Source: Endotrypanum monterogeii (lineage: Eukaryota > Euglenozoa > Kinetoplastea > Trypanosomatida > Trypanosomatidae). Taken from it: a stretch of 26,230 bases of DNA. This document shows, piece by piece, positions 10,201 to 18,747 of the stretch; position 1 is the first letter of the stretch; every line of letters starts with the position of its first letter. The notes under the pieces are model-generated. The model was given only the letters and a program-made list of their open reading frames with translations, was not told the DNA's origin and did not search any database. Both the position numbers and the translations under genes were made by a program. The DNA lies in NCBI GenBank assembly GCA_000333855.2, contig CM007348.1, positions 753,398 to 779,627 on the forward strand. The letters are read 5' to 3'.

Positions 10201-11747
10201 AGTTCTACCTCGTGCGCCTCGACTACTACGCCAGGCGCAAAGTCTACCTCTTGGGTGAGCTACGTCGGCTGACGAGCAAGCTGGAGAACATGGCTCGCTT
10301 TGTACGCGAAGTCGTGGAGGGAACACTTGTCGTGACAAAACGAAAAAAGAAGGAATTGCTCGATGATTTGCAGAGGCGACAATATGTTCCTTTCCCACCA
10401 CAAACAAAAAAGAAATTGTCCTCAACCACCGTCGTGGATGAAGAAGGGGCGGACGGGGATGCGGCGCCGGCGAATCAGAGCGAAGAGGATGTGCTGGGTA
10501 TGGGGGGCGCTACTGACGGTGGCGCTGATGAGGCTGCAGAGTCGCCGGAGGTGCGACGTGCGACTCGAAACTATGACTATCTGCTTGGCATGAAGCTGTG
10601 GAGTCTGACCGCAGAGATGATTGCGCGGCTGGAGGCGCAGCTGTCTCGGGCACGAAACGACACTGCCTCCATGGAAGCCCGCACACCAAAAGATATGTGG
10701 ATGGAGGACCTCAAAGTGTTGCGCACTAAGCTGGGGATTTTCTACGCCGAGCGTGAGGCAGAAATTGCTACGATACAGCGTAAGAAGGTCAAAAGGCCGA
10801 TTGATGCACGGCGGCTGCGTGTACCAATTTTGTCTGACAGGGTACGGCTTTTGCTCCAAAAAGATGCGGAGAAGGCTGTAAAGGCAGGCGGTGGCGCCCG
10901 GCGTGTGACTGGTGGAGATGATGCGAGTGTCGCTGGGGTCTCACTGCCCGGCACTGGAGCCGCGCGGCCAAAGCCGAAGAGGACGGCAGCGAAGCGGCGA
11001 CGCAAGAAGAACAGCGACGACGACGACGACGACAGTGACTCGGACGAGGACTGGGCGTTTGACAATAGCGACGACGAAGGCGAGCGGATCGTAGGTATGG
11101 GTGATACCGGCGCGCCACCGGTGCATAAACAGGCCAAGGGAAGTGTTTCGTCCAAGGGACCCGTCGCAGCCGCGCGGCGCAGCACTGCATCGCGGCCGCT
11201 TAAAAAAGAGCACATCGGCGACACAGACAACTCAAGCGATGGCTCCAAATTGGTGAGGCGCAGGCCTAGAAAGGAGGCGACTTCGTCTGCTCATGCCACT
11301 GCGGCTCCCACGACGACTATGGTAGATGACTTCAACCTTGACGGCTTTGGACTTGGTGCACTCCCCTCTGTCCCATTGACCGCTGCGGCTCCAAACGCGA
11401 CGGCGACCACGGCCCTTCCTACAAGGGACAGCGCAGCGAGTTCCAGAGGGCGGCCTCCTCTCGCGGCCGACGATGATGATGATTTTTTACTGCTCGGAAT
11501 GGCAAAGAAGAGTGCCGATAGAAGTGTGCAGGCTTCTGGGGAAAACAGCAAGAGGCCCACTGCCACCACCGCTCCTCTCCCCGCTAAGCCGCGCGCTAAA
11601 CCAGCTGCTCGACGGCGCCGCCGCCACAGCAGCGATTCGAGCGACGATGATGATGATGCCAGTGGCGAGTCAGCGTCGTCGTTGTCGTCAGAGGACTCCG
11701 TATCGTCTTCTTCCGAGTCCGGATCGGACTACAGCTTTAGTGACTAA
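7257..11747 (+). CDS. TOP2: DNA topoisomerase II, nuclear type
   Basis: A 1496-residue type IIA topoisomerase. It cleaves both strands of one duplex and passes another through, using ATP, to decatenate and relax chromosomal DNA. The upstream frame continues to a GTG at 7233, but the first ATG at 7257 (MVRTVEQIYQKK) fits the usual start of the family. The GHKL ATPase has EILVNAADN (63-71) and the loop GRNGFGAK (136-143). The TOPRIM part has TEGDSAK (430-436) with Glu431, and DQDHDG (508-513) supplying Asp508, Asp510 and Asp512. The cleavage domain has the active Tyr771 preceded by Arg770 (AAGRYIFTRL). A conserved YDYLLGMKLW segment follows. From about residue 1210 the tail is disordered, with acidic Asp/Ser runs alternating with basic clusters such as KPKRTAAKRRRKK, good nuclear localisation candidates. 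This long charged tail and the absence of a transit peptide argue for the nuclear enzyme rather than the kinetoplast paralogue, which I recall as shorter. Confidence 0.95.
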   Translation: MVRTVEQIYQKKTQHEHILTRPDMYIGTIEPVTDDIWVYDEAENIMKQRKCTWTPGLYKIFDEILVNAADNKVRDPLGQTVIRVWITDEYVRVYNNGEGIPIQRHREHNLWVPEMIFGHLLTSSNYNDEEAKVTGGRNGFGAKLTNVFSKQFEVETVHSRSHKKFYMKWTNNMVQHEDPIIVPCESADYTMVTFYPDFARFHVDNFSEDMLLLMRRRVYDVAGCTDKTLKCFLNDERIACTTFPEYVDLYPTMGEEKKASSYARVNDRWEVCVRVSNIGPQQVSFVNSIATTRGGTHVKYIMDQIISKVVEQAKKKKKTDVKPHMIRPHIFLFLNCLIENPGFDSQTKETLNTVKTKFGSTCDLPNSIIDYIMNSGIVERSVEMANSKIAKEMASKMRSSDRKQILGIPKLDDANEAGGKNSHRCTLILTEGDSAKTLCTAGLAVKDRDYFGVYPLRGKPLNVREASLKKLAACEEIQCVMKIMGLDIRQKYESADGLRYGHLMIMSDQDHDGSHIKGLLINFIHCFWPNLLRVPGFLQQFITPIVKARPKGRSGAGQTISFFSMPDYFEWKRAVGDSLSNYHIRYYKGLGTSGSEEGREYFENIDRHRLSFVEQEESEEDRIVMAFGKDRVEDRKEWITNFKTNVNVNESMDYNVRQVSYRDFVDKELILFSIADCERSIPSAIDGFKPGQRKILFSCFKRNLVNSIKVVQLAGYVSEHSAYHHGEQSLVQTIVAMAQDFVGSNNIPLLRKDGQFGTRLHGGKDHAAGRYIFTRLMQFARVLFHPADDFVVEYKDDDGLSVEPFFYVPIIPMVLVNGTTGIGTGFSTSIPNYNPLEIIDNLERLMRGEEVLKMHPWYFGFTGTIEEKEPGKFVSHGKYEIRPDGMVSITELPIGVWTQVYKKFLEDLREKEFVVQYREHTTDVTVDFEVFLHPQVLEQWVAQGVVEERLQLKEYVHATNIIAFNKEGQITKYLDAESVLKEFYLVRLDYYARRKVYLLGELRRLTSKLENMARFVREVVEGTLVVTKRKKKELLDDLQRRQYVPFPPQTKKKLSSTTVVDEEGADGDAAPANQSEEDVLGMGGATDGGADEAAESPEVRRATRNYDYLLGMKLWSLTAEMIARLEAQLSRARNDTASMEARTPKDMWMEDLKVLRTKLGIFYAEREAEIATIQRKKVKRPIDARRLRVPILSDRVRLLLQKDAEKAVKAGGGARRVTGGDDASVAGVSLPGTGAARPKPKRTAAKRRRKKNSDDDDDDSDSDEDWAFDNSDDEGERIVGMGDTGAPPVHKQAKGSVSSKGPVAAARRSTASRPLKKEHIGDTDNSSDGSKLVRRRPRKEATSSAHATAAPTTTMVDDFNLDGFGLGALPSVPLTAAAPNATATTALPTRDSAASSRGRPPLAADDDDDFLLLGMAKKSADRSVQASGENSKRPTATTAPLPAKPRAKPAARRRRRHSSDSSDDDDDASGESASSLSSEDSVSSSSESGSDYSFSD

Positions 11748-11997
11748 GGGGTATCGGCGTCGCACGACCAAGAAAAGGATCGTCAGTGTTTCTCTACTCT
11801 TTTTCCCTCAGCGTTATTCGCGTCGTGTACTCACGCCGGCTCCCTTCAGGAGAGTCCGCGTGTGCTCAAGACGCTTCTATTAATTTTTCAGCGTCTGCAC
11901 AGGCCCGTATAGGGGTACTTTGGGGTATGATGTCTCATTCCTACATCCCTACCTTTTTAAAATTTTGCATTGGCATAATTCCCCTCTCCCCCTCTGT

Positions 11998-12017
11998 CAC
12001 ACACACACACACACAAA
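11998..12017 (+). repeat. (CA)n tract
   Basis: Ten CA units on the + strand, followed by imperfect CAAACA units to about 12030, in the predicted TOP2 3' UTR or spacer. Confidence 0.9.
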
Positions 12018-12474
12018 CACAAACACACACCATGCACAGAACAGCAAAGAAGGCATGTATCACTCAGAGCGACGTTTGTGGAGGACTTGACGATCGTGCT
12101 TGAGGGATTCTTTTTTTTTCCCATTTTAACCTCAGAGAGACGTCACTCAGATTCACCTCTGTGTATGTGTGTCACTCTCTCTCTTTCTCTCTCTATTTCT
12201 CTGGTCCTCTCCCGAGGGGGGACTTTCCTTTATCCGTAAGGATCTCGACTTGGCGTGCTGCTCTACCGCACTAGATCGACCCCCCCCTATCGCTCTGCAA
12301 CACTTTTTGCCCCTCGCCTTTTTCTTTTCTCCCTGTCTCTGTGCTTTGTTTCTTCTTTGCTGCGCTCCTGCCGACGGTGGGCTGGGCTGCCCATGGCGCA
12401 TTCACGTGTGTGTGTCTACATCACCCATTTGCTTTTTTCTCTCACGTGCTGTGTTTGTTTGTTTGTTTGTGTGC

Positions 12475-12513
12475 TCCACTTCCTTTCCTTCTTCCTCATT
12501 CCCACACGGCTAG
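12475..12513 (+). promoter_or_regulatory. Predicted trans-splice acceptor for eIF2B-epsilon
   Basis: The tract CACTTCCTTTCCTTCTTCC and following bases end in CTAG with AG at 12512-12513. This would leave a 38-base 5' UTR. A stronger CT tract at 12171-12210 with AG near 12215 is an alternative that would give a leader of over 300 bases. Confidence 0.5.
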
Positions 12514-12551
12514 CCGTTTGGTGAGACATCTTTCTCGCTCTTTTTTTATTC

Positions 12552-15059
12552 ATGGAATCCAAAGCAGTACGTCGCGGGGTGGCCGACCGCGGCGACCGGC
12601 AGTCGGCAAAACTGATCGCTGTGATCATTGGTGAGGTGCTCTTGCCCGCTCACCAGAACAGAGGCTACTCTACTGTCGTTGGTCCTCTGAGCCCCCTTAG
12701 TCCCTCACCTCGCCTACCGGCTGCCCTGTTGCCTGTGTGCAACACCCCTGTGATCGACTACGTGCTTGAGAATTTGGTGGCGAACGGGGTCGACGAGGCC
12801 ACTATCCTGCTCAACTCATCATCTACAGCGAAGACAGTTGCGCACCTCTCTGAGTGCCGGACGGAGCGTGGAAAGCCGTGGATGCTGAGCGATTCCATTC
12901 ACGTGACGGTTGTAGAGTGCGCGCGTCAAATATCCACTTTGGCGGACGCTACCGATGAGATACGAGAGCGCAACGTTGTTCCTCAGAACGGCTCCTTCCT
13001 GCTGGTCCCAATCGACACGGTCTCCTCCTTTACGAACCTACGCGCGCATTATCACACCCACCTTGAGCGAGTGCGCAAGGTGGGCAAGTATGCGGCCACG
13101 CTGCTGTGTGTTTCGTCTCGCCCCGCTCTTGCGACAGCCCACCGCAATACCCTGGTGAACCACCTGACTGAAGCAGAGGAGGTCAGCTTTCAGTCTCCCA
13201 TGTCCCCGACAGGTGGGGGTGGCTGTCACGGCGTACTTAGCATCCAGCAGACATCAGACATGCTGAGGCTTCGCAGGTACACAGCTCCTGTGCTGCCGCG
13301 GGAACGCCACACCATGTTCGTCCTCAACAAGGCAACTCAAGTTGTCACATACATGGCTCGTTGCGAAGGCGGCGAGGAAGCACCAGAGCCACCGGCGGTG
13401 GTGTTCAGCAGCAGTGCCCCGCAGTCGGTGCGCATGGATCTCTTGCCGACTGGCTATTTATTTTGTTGCTGCGAAGCGCTTTCCTTGATTGAGTTTCACA
13501 TCCGTGATGTGTACAGCTTTCTTAGCACTTCCCTGCTGGGTCAGGTGGAGATATATGGAAATGTTTTTGGTATCATCGAACTACCTTCCTGTTCGGCAGT
13601 GGTGGAACCCATCAACAGTGTCGAGGCGTACATTCAGTGTAATCTCGACGTATGCGCCCGTCGTTTGTTTCCGATGACACGGGAGAGTTGTTTCGCAGAG
13701 GAGGTGGCCAAATACGCTGTTTCGTCCACATGCGAAACTGTTTACCTCCACACAACCGCCAAGTGTGCGAGTAGCAGCCTCATTGGCCCCAATGTGGTAG
13801 TAGGCGAGGAGGTGACTGTGCCGGGGTCGGTGGAGCTGGCCGGAACAGTTCTCGGCTCCCGCGTCGAATTGAGTGATGACGTCTCGCTGCGTAGCTGCGT
13901 TGTGATGGAGGGCGCGCGGATCGGGCGTCGGTGTGTGCTGCAGGGGTGCCTGATCGGGCGTCACGCTGTTATTGGTGACGGTGTGGAGTTGTCTCACGTC
14001 ATTGTGGGGGAGCACTGTGTGCTGGACGGGGTAACCGCTGGCGGCTCGCCGCTCATAGTGCAACATGAGGCCATCGAGTGCGACCAGGAAATCATCATGA
14101 GTTCAGACGGTAACGGTATCGCAAGAGGTGACCAGAGTGAGGGTAGGTCGCGTTCCACCGCTCCCTCTAGCAATAGCGGCAACCGCGATGGCGCTGTAGA
14201 CTGCAAGACAGACCCGCTCCTCACGGGAGTCAAAGGTCGCGGCCACGCGCTGAAGGTCCGCTACATGAGCAACCTCCTACCAACCACTGCGCTCTTCACA
14301 GAAGACCCGGTGGCGCGCCAAACGCAGAGCGATGACGAGGACAACAGCTCTGAGGACGACGACGAGCAAGGGTTGTTTCGCCGGAGCATTCAGCGCCACG
14401 TCCAGGCGGCGCTGCTGCAGCCATCCCGAATTGAATCCAGCAGCTATGACATGTCAACTCTTTGCCTCTCCAGCGGCTTCGGCTATCCAGAGCTGTGCGA
14501 GATTGTCATGGAGCTGCTCGTGGAACACCTGCTCAGCACTCATCGAGACCAGCCGCCAGCCGAAATGATGGAGGCCGCGCGTGACCTATTCCACACGTGG
14601 TGCCGGCCCTTCTTCAACAACTTTCTGTCTAAGAATCAACAGCAGAATGTGGACGCGATGGTTGCGACGCTCGAGGGACTCTGCGGCGCCATAGGCGGTG
14701 AGAATTGCCCGCTGCGCTGCTACGGTCCGCAGCTGGTGGAGATCCTCTACTATGGCTGCGAGGACGACCTCTACAACGATCGCGGATACTGCATTGTGAG
14801 TGGTGAGAGCTTGATCGCTTTCGATGCAGAGATGGAGCACCGACGACAGGTGCTGCAGAGATACACAGGCTTCAACGGTGGCCAAAACAGGGACAGGGGC
14901 ACCGCAAGGGTTTCCAGCAGCGACTCCGACACCACGTCCACCAGTAGCAGTAGCAGCGACGACGAGTCGCGTGACTTGCACGAGGAGGGGAAGGTGCTGG
15001 TGGCCGTCAGCTGCCATGACTTCATTATGGGTGTGAAAGACTTTCTCGAGGCCGAGTAG
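12552..15059 (+). CDS. EIF2B5: Translation initiation factor eIF2B, epsilon subunit
   Basis: An 835-residue protein, longer than the roughly 720 residues of the human subunit. It is the catalytic subunit of the exchange factor that reloads eIF2 with GTP in the cytoplasm, the step blocked when eIF2-alpha is phosphorylated. The start has a degenerate nucleotidyltransferase-like fold: SAKLIAVIIGEVLLP, then LPAALLPVCNTPVIDYVLENL near residues 57-76. Hexapeptide left-handed helix repeats run from about 405 to 507 (SLIGPNVVVGEEVTVPG and following). The end from about 611 fits the W2/HEAT exchange domain: EIVMELLVEHLL, DLFHTWCRPFFNNFLSKN, LVEILYYGCEDDLYND and a final FIMGVKDFLEAE. A Ser/Thr/Asp-rich insert (about 785-808) sits between the last W2 helices, and a second acidic stretch lies near 595-605. 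The ATG at 12552 is the first in frame and lies just after a pyrimidine tract. The subunit identity is strong from domain order; the W2 acidic/aromatic boxes are unusually diverged. Confidence 0.9.
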   Translation: MESKAVRRGVADRGDRQSAKLIAVIIGEVLLPAHQNRGYSTVVGPLSPLSPSPRLPAALLPVCNTPVIDYVLENLVANGVDEATILLNSSSTAKTVAHLSECRTERGKPWMLSDSIHVTVVECARQISTLADATDEIRERNVVPQNGSFLLVPIDTVSSFTNLRAHYHTHLERVRKVGKYAATLLCVSSRPALATAHRNTLVNHLTEAEEVSFQSPMSPTGGGGCHGVLSIQQTSDMLRLRRYTAPVLPRERHTMFVLNKATQVVTYMARCEGGEEAPEPPAVVFSSSAPQSVRMDLLPTGYLFCCCEALSLIEFHIRDVYSFLSTSLLGQVEIYGNVFGIIELPSCSAVVEPINSVEAYIQCNLDVCARRLFPMTRESCFAEEVAKYAVSSTCETVYLHTTAKCASSSLIGPNVVVGEEVTVPGSVELAGTVLGSRVELSDDVSLRSCVVMEGARIGRRCVLQGCLIGRHAVIGDGVELSHVIVGEHCVLDGVTAGGSPLIVQHEAIECDQEIIMSSDGNGIARGDQSEGRSRSTAPSSNSGNRDGAVDCKTDPLLTGVKGRGHALKVRYMSNLLPTTALFTEDPVARQTQSDDEDNSSEDDDEQGLFRRSIQRHVQAALLQPSRIESSSYDMSTLCLSSGFGYPELCEIVMELLVEHLLSTHRDQPPAEMMEAARDLFHTWCRPFFNNFLSKNQQQNVDAMVATLEGLCGAIGGENCPLRCYGPQLVEILYYGCEDDLYNDRGYCIVSGESLIAFDAEMEHRRQVLQRYTGFNGGQNRDRGTARVSSSDSDTTSTSSSSSDDESRDLHEEGKVLVAVSCHDFIMGVKDFLEAE

Positions 15060-15455
15060 GGTGGTATTGCGTAAGGGGTTGGGGGTTGGCGCTGGACAAG
15101 GAGGCGCTTGCCGAGGGTGGGTGCGAGATGGAGAGGGGGAGAAGAGGATAGAACAGCCGTGGGAGGGGTCCTCGGAGAGGAGGAAGGGACATGACGATCG
15201 AGCAAGGAGAGTGTCCGTATATATATTACAGCCACGTGCATAGATACGCAAATGCAGAACGACTCGGGGAATCCGATATCGTTTCTCCACTTCCCCTCCC
15301 TCCGGTTGTGTAACCAAGCACACGGATACCAGGAAAACATGGCTTCAATGGAAGGTGTTACTTCCACATAAATACTACTGGCTTCGGTTACTACACGTCC
15401 ACTTCTCACTCTCGGTTGCTTCAGCCCTCCTCCCCCTCCGCACACTCACACATGA

Positions 15456-15474
15456 ACACACACACACACACACA
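15456..15474 (+). repeat. (CA)n tract
   Basis: Alternating AC on the + strand in the eIF2B-epsilon downstream spacer, continuing as CATACACACAC for a few more bases. Confidence 0.9.
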
Positions 15475-15945
15475 TACACACACACCGCTAGTGATTGGAA
15501 ATATTGCCTCATAAACAAAAAGAAGGCGATGAAGGAAAAAATGTTGGACCGTGTGTGTGTCTGTATTGTGTGTGTGTGGGCTGAAATTTCATCTCCATTT
15601 TAAAGCGAAACTCCAACATACAGTCTACATTAAAAAAAAAAAAAGATCTTTTTCCCTTGCTCAAGAGGGCGGTATCGGTGGTGGTCAGTGGCCCCCCCTT
15701 CTCTTCCCACCCCAAGAAGACAGCAAGAGGAAGGGATGCCAAGCTGTTACGAGAGCAGTCTGCACCGCACCTGCTTCTCTTTGACCCACCCCTTCTACAG
15801 AGTACTGCTATCCTCGGGTCTTTTTTTTCCCTTCTCCGCCACCCTGTGTCCCCTTTCTTATTCCGTGCACGGGGATGCACATGCGCCTCAGGCCCTCCCT
15901 TCATCCTGACTCATTGCGTTCCTCTTTCTCCCATTTTCCATCTTG

Positions 15946-15969
15946 CCCCCCCCCCCTTTTTTTTTTTTT
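15946..15969 (+). repeat. C11-T13 homopolymer pair
   Basis: An uninterrupted C run abuts an uninterrupted T run, followed by AG at 15973-15974. It may serve as a polypyrimidine tract for trans-splicing and polyadenylation coupling. Homopolymer lengths could be affected by sequencing error. Confidence 0.85.
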
Positions 15970-16024
15970 GTGAGCACCGACGAGCAGTAGACCTGCACGA
16001 GGGTTTCCTTCCACTGTACACGGG

Positions 16025-16119
16025 CTTTTTTTTTCTACCTTTGGTAGGCTGCGCACTGCTGGTCCTCAATCCCCCCCCCCCCCCCAGCGTTCTACTCTTT
16101 TATCTCACGTAAATACCAG
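16025..16119 (+). promoter_or_regulatory. Candidate trans-splice acceptor cluster for the coiled-coil gene
   Basis: A T-rich tract (16025-16040) leads to AG at 16046-16047. A C15 run leads to AG at 16086-16087. A further CT tract leads to AG at 16118-16119. Any of these is plausible, giving 5' UTRs of roughly 230 to 300 bases. I cannot choose between them from sequence alone. Confidence 0.45.
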
Positions 16120-16125
16120 GCACTG

Positions 16126-16142
16126 ACACACACACACACACA
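16126..16142 (+). repeat. (CA)n tract
   Basis: About eight CA units on the + strand, followed by CATACA units, in the predicted 5' UTR of the coiled-coil gene. Confidence 0.9.
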
Positions 16143-16351
16143 TACACATACATACACATAAAAGGGCATCCTCGAGATTCCTAGTGGGGTTAGTGGGCTG
16201 CAAAATATACAAAAAAAATAGAAAACTATCAAATAGAAAAGTCCGTGTATCATAGAGGACTGAGACTGAGCATCTGCAGCAGTGTAGTGCGTGTGCATTC
16301 ATGTGTGTGCTTCCTTTGGCGAGGCGTTGATGCGCTTTGGCTACTGCAGAT

Positions 16352-18295
16352 ATGTCCACAGATTCTGTGAAAGACGCATCCCATTTGCTACCGTCATCGC
16401 AGCCGTCCATCCTCTCCTCAACCTTCTCTTCGATCCGAGACGAGGGAGCTGCGTCTGTGGCCCCGTGCTCCCTCTACTCTTCGACGTCGACAGTGCCGAC
16501 GTCGAAGCCAGTGCACCACTCCTCTGTCTTCGACATTGAGCTCCCCGTCGACACAACAACCGGCGAGGACGGTCTGTTTTCTCTTTCGAGTCTTAAGAGG
16601 CGTACAAAGGTATTGGAGGAGGAGCGGCTTCGCTATGCGCAACTCGGTCAGCGCTCGGCTGGGGTATTCGAGGAACATCGGCGTGAGCTTACTCAACTAG
16701 CGCAAAAGGAGCGGGCTCTCCGTGGCCATCGCGAGGATGTGCTGAGGACGCAGCTGCAGGAGACGCTGCAGGCAAACCACGAGCTGATGGCGCGCGTCGC
16801 TGACCAGCGGCGGCAGTACGAGAAGGCAGGGTTAGTGGAACTTGAACAACAGCGCAATGGCAACACGCATCAGGATGAGTTGGGGGCGACTCTGCAGAAA
16901 TTGCAAGAGGAGTGGGCAGAGGCGCAACGCGGTATGGCGGAGACGCACGCCTCACACGAGGAGCATCGTCGAAGCCTCGCCGCTTGTCTGCGCGATCAAG
17001 AACACCTGCGGGATAGGGTTTGCTCCCTACAGGATGACCTACGGAGTGCCGAGGCGGCCGTTGCTATGGAGAGAGAGCGTGGGAGGGTGTCTGAAGATTG
17101 GCGAGGAGAAATGGAGCCCGTGTCAGCACCCGACAGCTACACCGAAGTGGGGTGGGTGGAAAAGCCGACGTCGCGTACATCGGCTGCAGCGTCGCCGGGC
17201 CACATCCGGCAGCCGCTCATCTCGAAGAGCGACGTGATGCCGAGTGTTCGTGGTGGTTCTTCACCTAAACACCATGCTTTCCACCGCCACTTTGTGCCCA
17301 GTGGACCGTGGGATGTCTGCGGCCCCTGTCGCGCTTCCTCGCCTTCTTCTCATCACGTAGAAGCGATGGTGGCAACTATTGAGCGCGAAAATTACCTGCG
17401 GCCTCGGCTCTACTACCGTCGCACAGGACGTGAGTGGACTGAGATGGCCCGCGTCTCCGCGTCGAACAAGTCACCGTATCGAGAGCGCCGCGTCGGTGTG
17501 GTGGCGTCTCGATCACCACCATCATCTGCCTCGGCTGCGTGCATCTCGTCCGTGTCCTGCGCACCTGCAACGCCCCCACATCACGATCACTGTCATACCC
17601 ACGGAAATCGTCAACACTCGCTCGGTTTGTCCTCATCGACATTGTCTGATACGACCACTTCATATCAGTCTACAGGCACGGGGTCCTCGTCATGCTGCTC
17701 GTGTCCCACCTCTGCATATACTGATCCAAACGCCACAGAGAGCAGATGCACACATTCGCCGTTCGGGCAGAGCTGTTGCGATCACCGGTACGATAAGCCC
17801 TCTCCATACAGACTGAGGTGCCGCTCATTATCTGTGCGTGTCCGTGGGGAAAGCATCCCTGCAGCTAAGCGGACGAGCGCTGTCACACGAATGTCTTCTC
17901 GTCGCGGTGTGCCCAACACTTCGCCACACACATTCCAGGTTTCCCCATCTGCTCCACCACGAGCACCAGCAGCGGCAGTGGAAAATCTGCACGGAGCGGC
18001 GGTAAATGCTGCTTGCAGGGCTCTCATCACAGATTTGGCTCAGCTGCGTGTCGACTACCGACGTTGCCAGCGCCAGCTGCGTGATCCGCACGGTGACACC
18101 GTGACAGCGAGTCGGGAGATGCGCCGTTTGATGCACGCGATGGATGCCAAATCAGCCCAGGTACGCGCGGTGCGTCGGGAGCAGGCGCGTCACAACGACG
18201 CGTTGCGCGTGCAAGATGTACTGCGGGAGGTTATAGTGGAGAACCGCTACTGTGAAGCTCTTTACAAAGACCTGCTTGATTTGATACGCACTTAA
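16352..18295 (+). CDS. Coiled-coil protein, possible Cep57-like centrosome/basal-body protein
   Basis: A 647-residue protein I cannot name with certainty. The frame opens at a TTG (16337), so the ATG at 16352 (MSTDSVKDAS) is taken as the start. Residues 1-70 are Ser/Thr-rich. A long charged coiled coil runs from about 80 to 240, starting SSLKRRTKVLEEERLRYAQL. The middle (about 245-545) is Ser/Pro/His/Cys-rich and looks disordered. The last 100 residues are helical again: ALITDLAQLRVDYRRCQRQL from 557, then MRRLMHAMDAKSAQVRAV ending near 607. The first coil resembles the ALK-LQ-KI-LE-ER pattern of the Cep57 localisation domain. The end resembles the Cep57 microtubule-binding domain, with DEL-HLK-Y early and a Lys-Ser/Ala-x-Gln-Ile/Val segment later. 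Both matches are from memory of family patterns, in the right order. There are no membrane segments or enzyme motifs. Alternatively it is a lineage-specific cytoskeletal coiled-coil protein. Confidence 0.85.
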   Translation: MSTDSVKDASHLLPSSQPSILSSTFSSIRDEGAASVAPCSLYSSTSTVPTSKPVHHSSVFDIELPVDTTTGEDGLFSLSSLKRRTKVLEEERLRYAQLGQRSAGVFEEHRRELTQLAQKERALRGHREDVLRTQLQETLQANHELMARVADQRRQYEKAGLVELEQQRNGNTHQDELGATLQKLQEEWAEAQRGMAETHASHEEHRRSLAACLRDQEHLRDRVCSLQDDLRSAEAAVAMERERGRVSEDWRGEMEPVSAPDSYTEVGWVEKPTSRTSAAASPGHIRQPLISKSDVMPSVRGGSSPKHHAFHRHFVPSGPWDVCGPCRASSPSSHHVEAMVATIERENYLRPRLYYRRTGREWTEMARVSASNKSPYRERRVGVVASRSPPSSASAACISSVSCAPATPPHHDHCHTHGNRQHSLGLSSSTLSDTTTSYQSTGTGSSSCCSCPTSAYTDPNATESRCTHSPFGQSCCDHRYDKPSPYRLRCRSLSVRVRGESIPAAKRTSAVTRMSSRRGVPNTSPHTFQVSPSAPPRAPAAAVENLHGAAVNAACRALITDLAQLRVDYRRCQRQLRDPHGDTVTASREMRRLMHAMDAKSAQVRAVRREQARHNDALRVQDVLREVIVENRYCEALYKDLLDLIRT

Positions 18296-18728
18296 AACCT
18301 TTCGTCTGAGAAAGATGGCTGAATGACGTGAGACACGGACTCGTGGTCGATTTATCTCGCCTACCGTTCCTTACTCACATATCTCACCCTCACAGCACAC
18401 GCATTCACACACGCTCGCACATCTGCAAGCATTCACATAGACAGTTGTGTGAGGCTCTTTTGCGCGCAACAGAGCAGAAGCTTCAACGTTTTATACAATC
18501 ATAGACGGCAATATGTCATGAGCCCCATGCGAGGTCCTTTGGCATCGACGAGAGCAACATCAATCTCGCTCTTCTCAGAGGACACTGGTCTCATCTTTGT
18601 AGGCGTTCTCGGTATGATGCGCTTAGTTCGTTTCACTATGCGTGTACCATCGCTTTCAGGTTTCGTTTTTTTTTTCATATACAAGGAGCGTCCTGCATCC
18701 TCTCTGAGGTGCGTGCGCACTCATATCG

Positions 18729-18747
18729 ACACACACACACACACACA
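18729..18747 (+). repeat. (CA)n tract
   Basis: About nine CA units on the + strand, followed shortly by another ACACACA, in the spacer downstream of the coiled-coil gene. Confidence 0.9.

Larger units (their letters stand above)
11748..12551. other. Spacer between topoisomerase II and eIF2B-epsilon genes
   Basis: About 0.8 kb without a credible gene. It holds a CA tract (11998-12017) with related CAAACA units to about 12030, a T10 run near 12110, an almost pure CT stretch at 12171-12210 and several pyrimidine tracts leading to the next gene. The pyrimidine tracts offer several alternative acceptor sites, for example AGs near 12215 and at 12512-12513. Confidence 0.75.
15060..16351. other. Spacer between eIF2B-epsilon and the coiled-coil gene
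   Basis: About 1.3 kb with no convincing gene. A purine-rich GGAG/GGGAG stretch follows the eIF2B stop codon (about 15075-15190). CA tracts lie at 15456-15474 and 16126-16142, an A12 run near 15631, C11 then T13 at 15946-15969, and C15 at 16071-16085. Frames reading through the C and T runs give Pro/Phe-rich translations without recognisable domains. Confidence 0.75.

Noticed and set aside
10742..11248. 168-codon antisense frame opposite the TOP2 tail
   Set aside because: It is the reverse reading of Asp/Ser-rich codons (giving Ser/Val runs), with no independent support.
14586..15323. 245-codon antisense frame over the end of eIF2B-epsilon
   Set aside because: It lies opposite a well-supported gene, in the wrong transcriptional direction, and shows no domain; it is a shadow of GC-rich coding DNA.
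16337..16351. TTG start five codons upstream for the coiled-coil protein
   Set aside because: It is a non-ATG codon; the ATG at 16352 follows immediately in frame.
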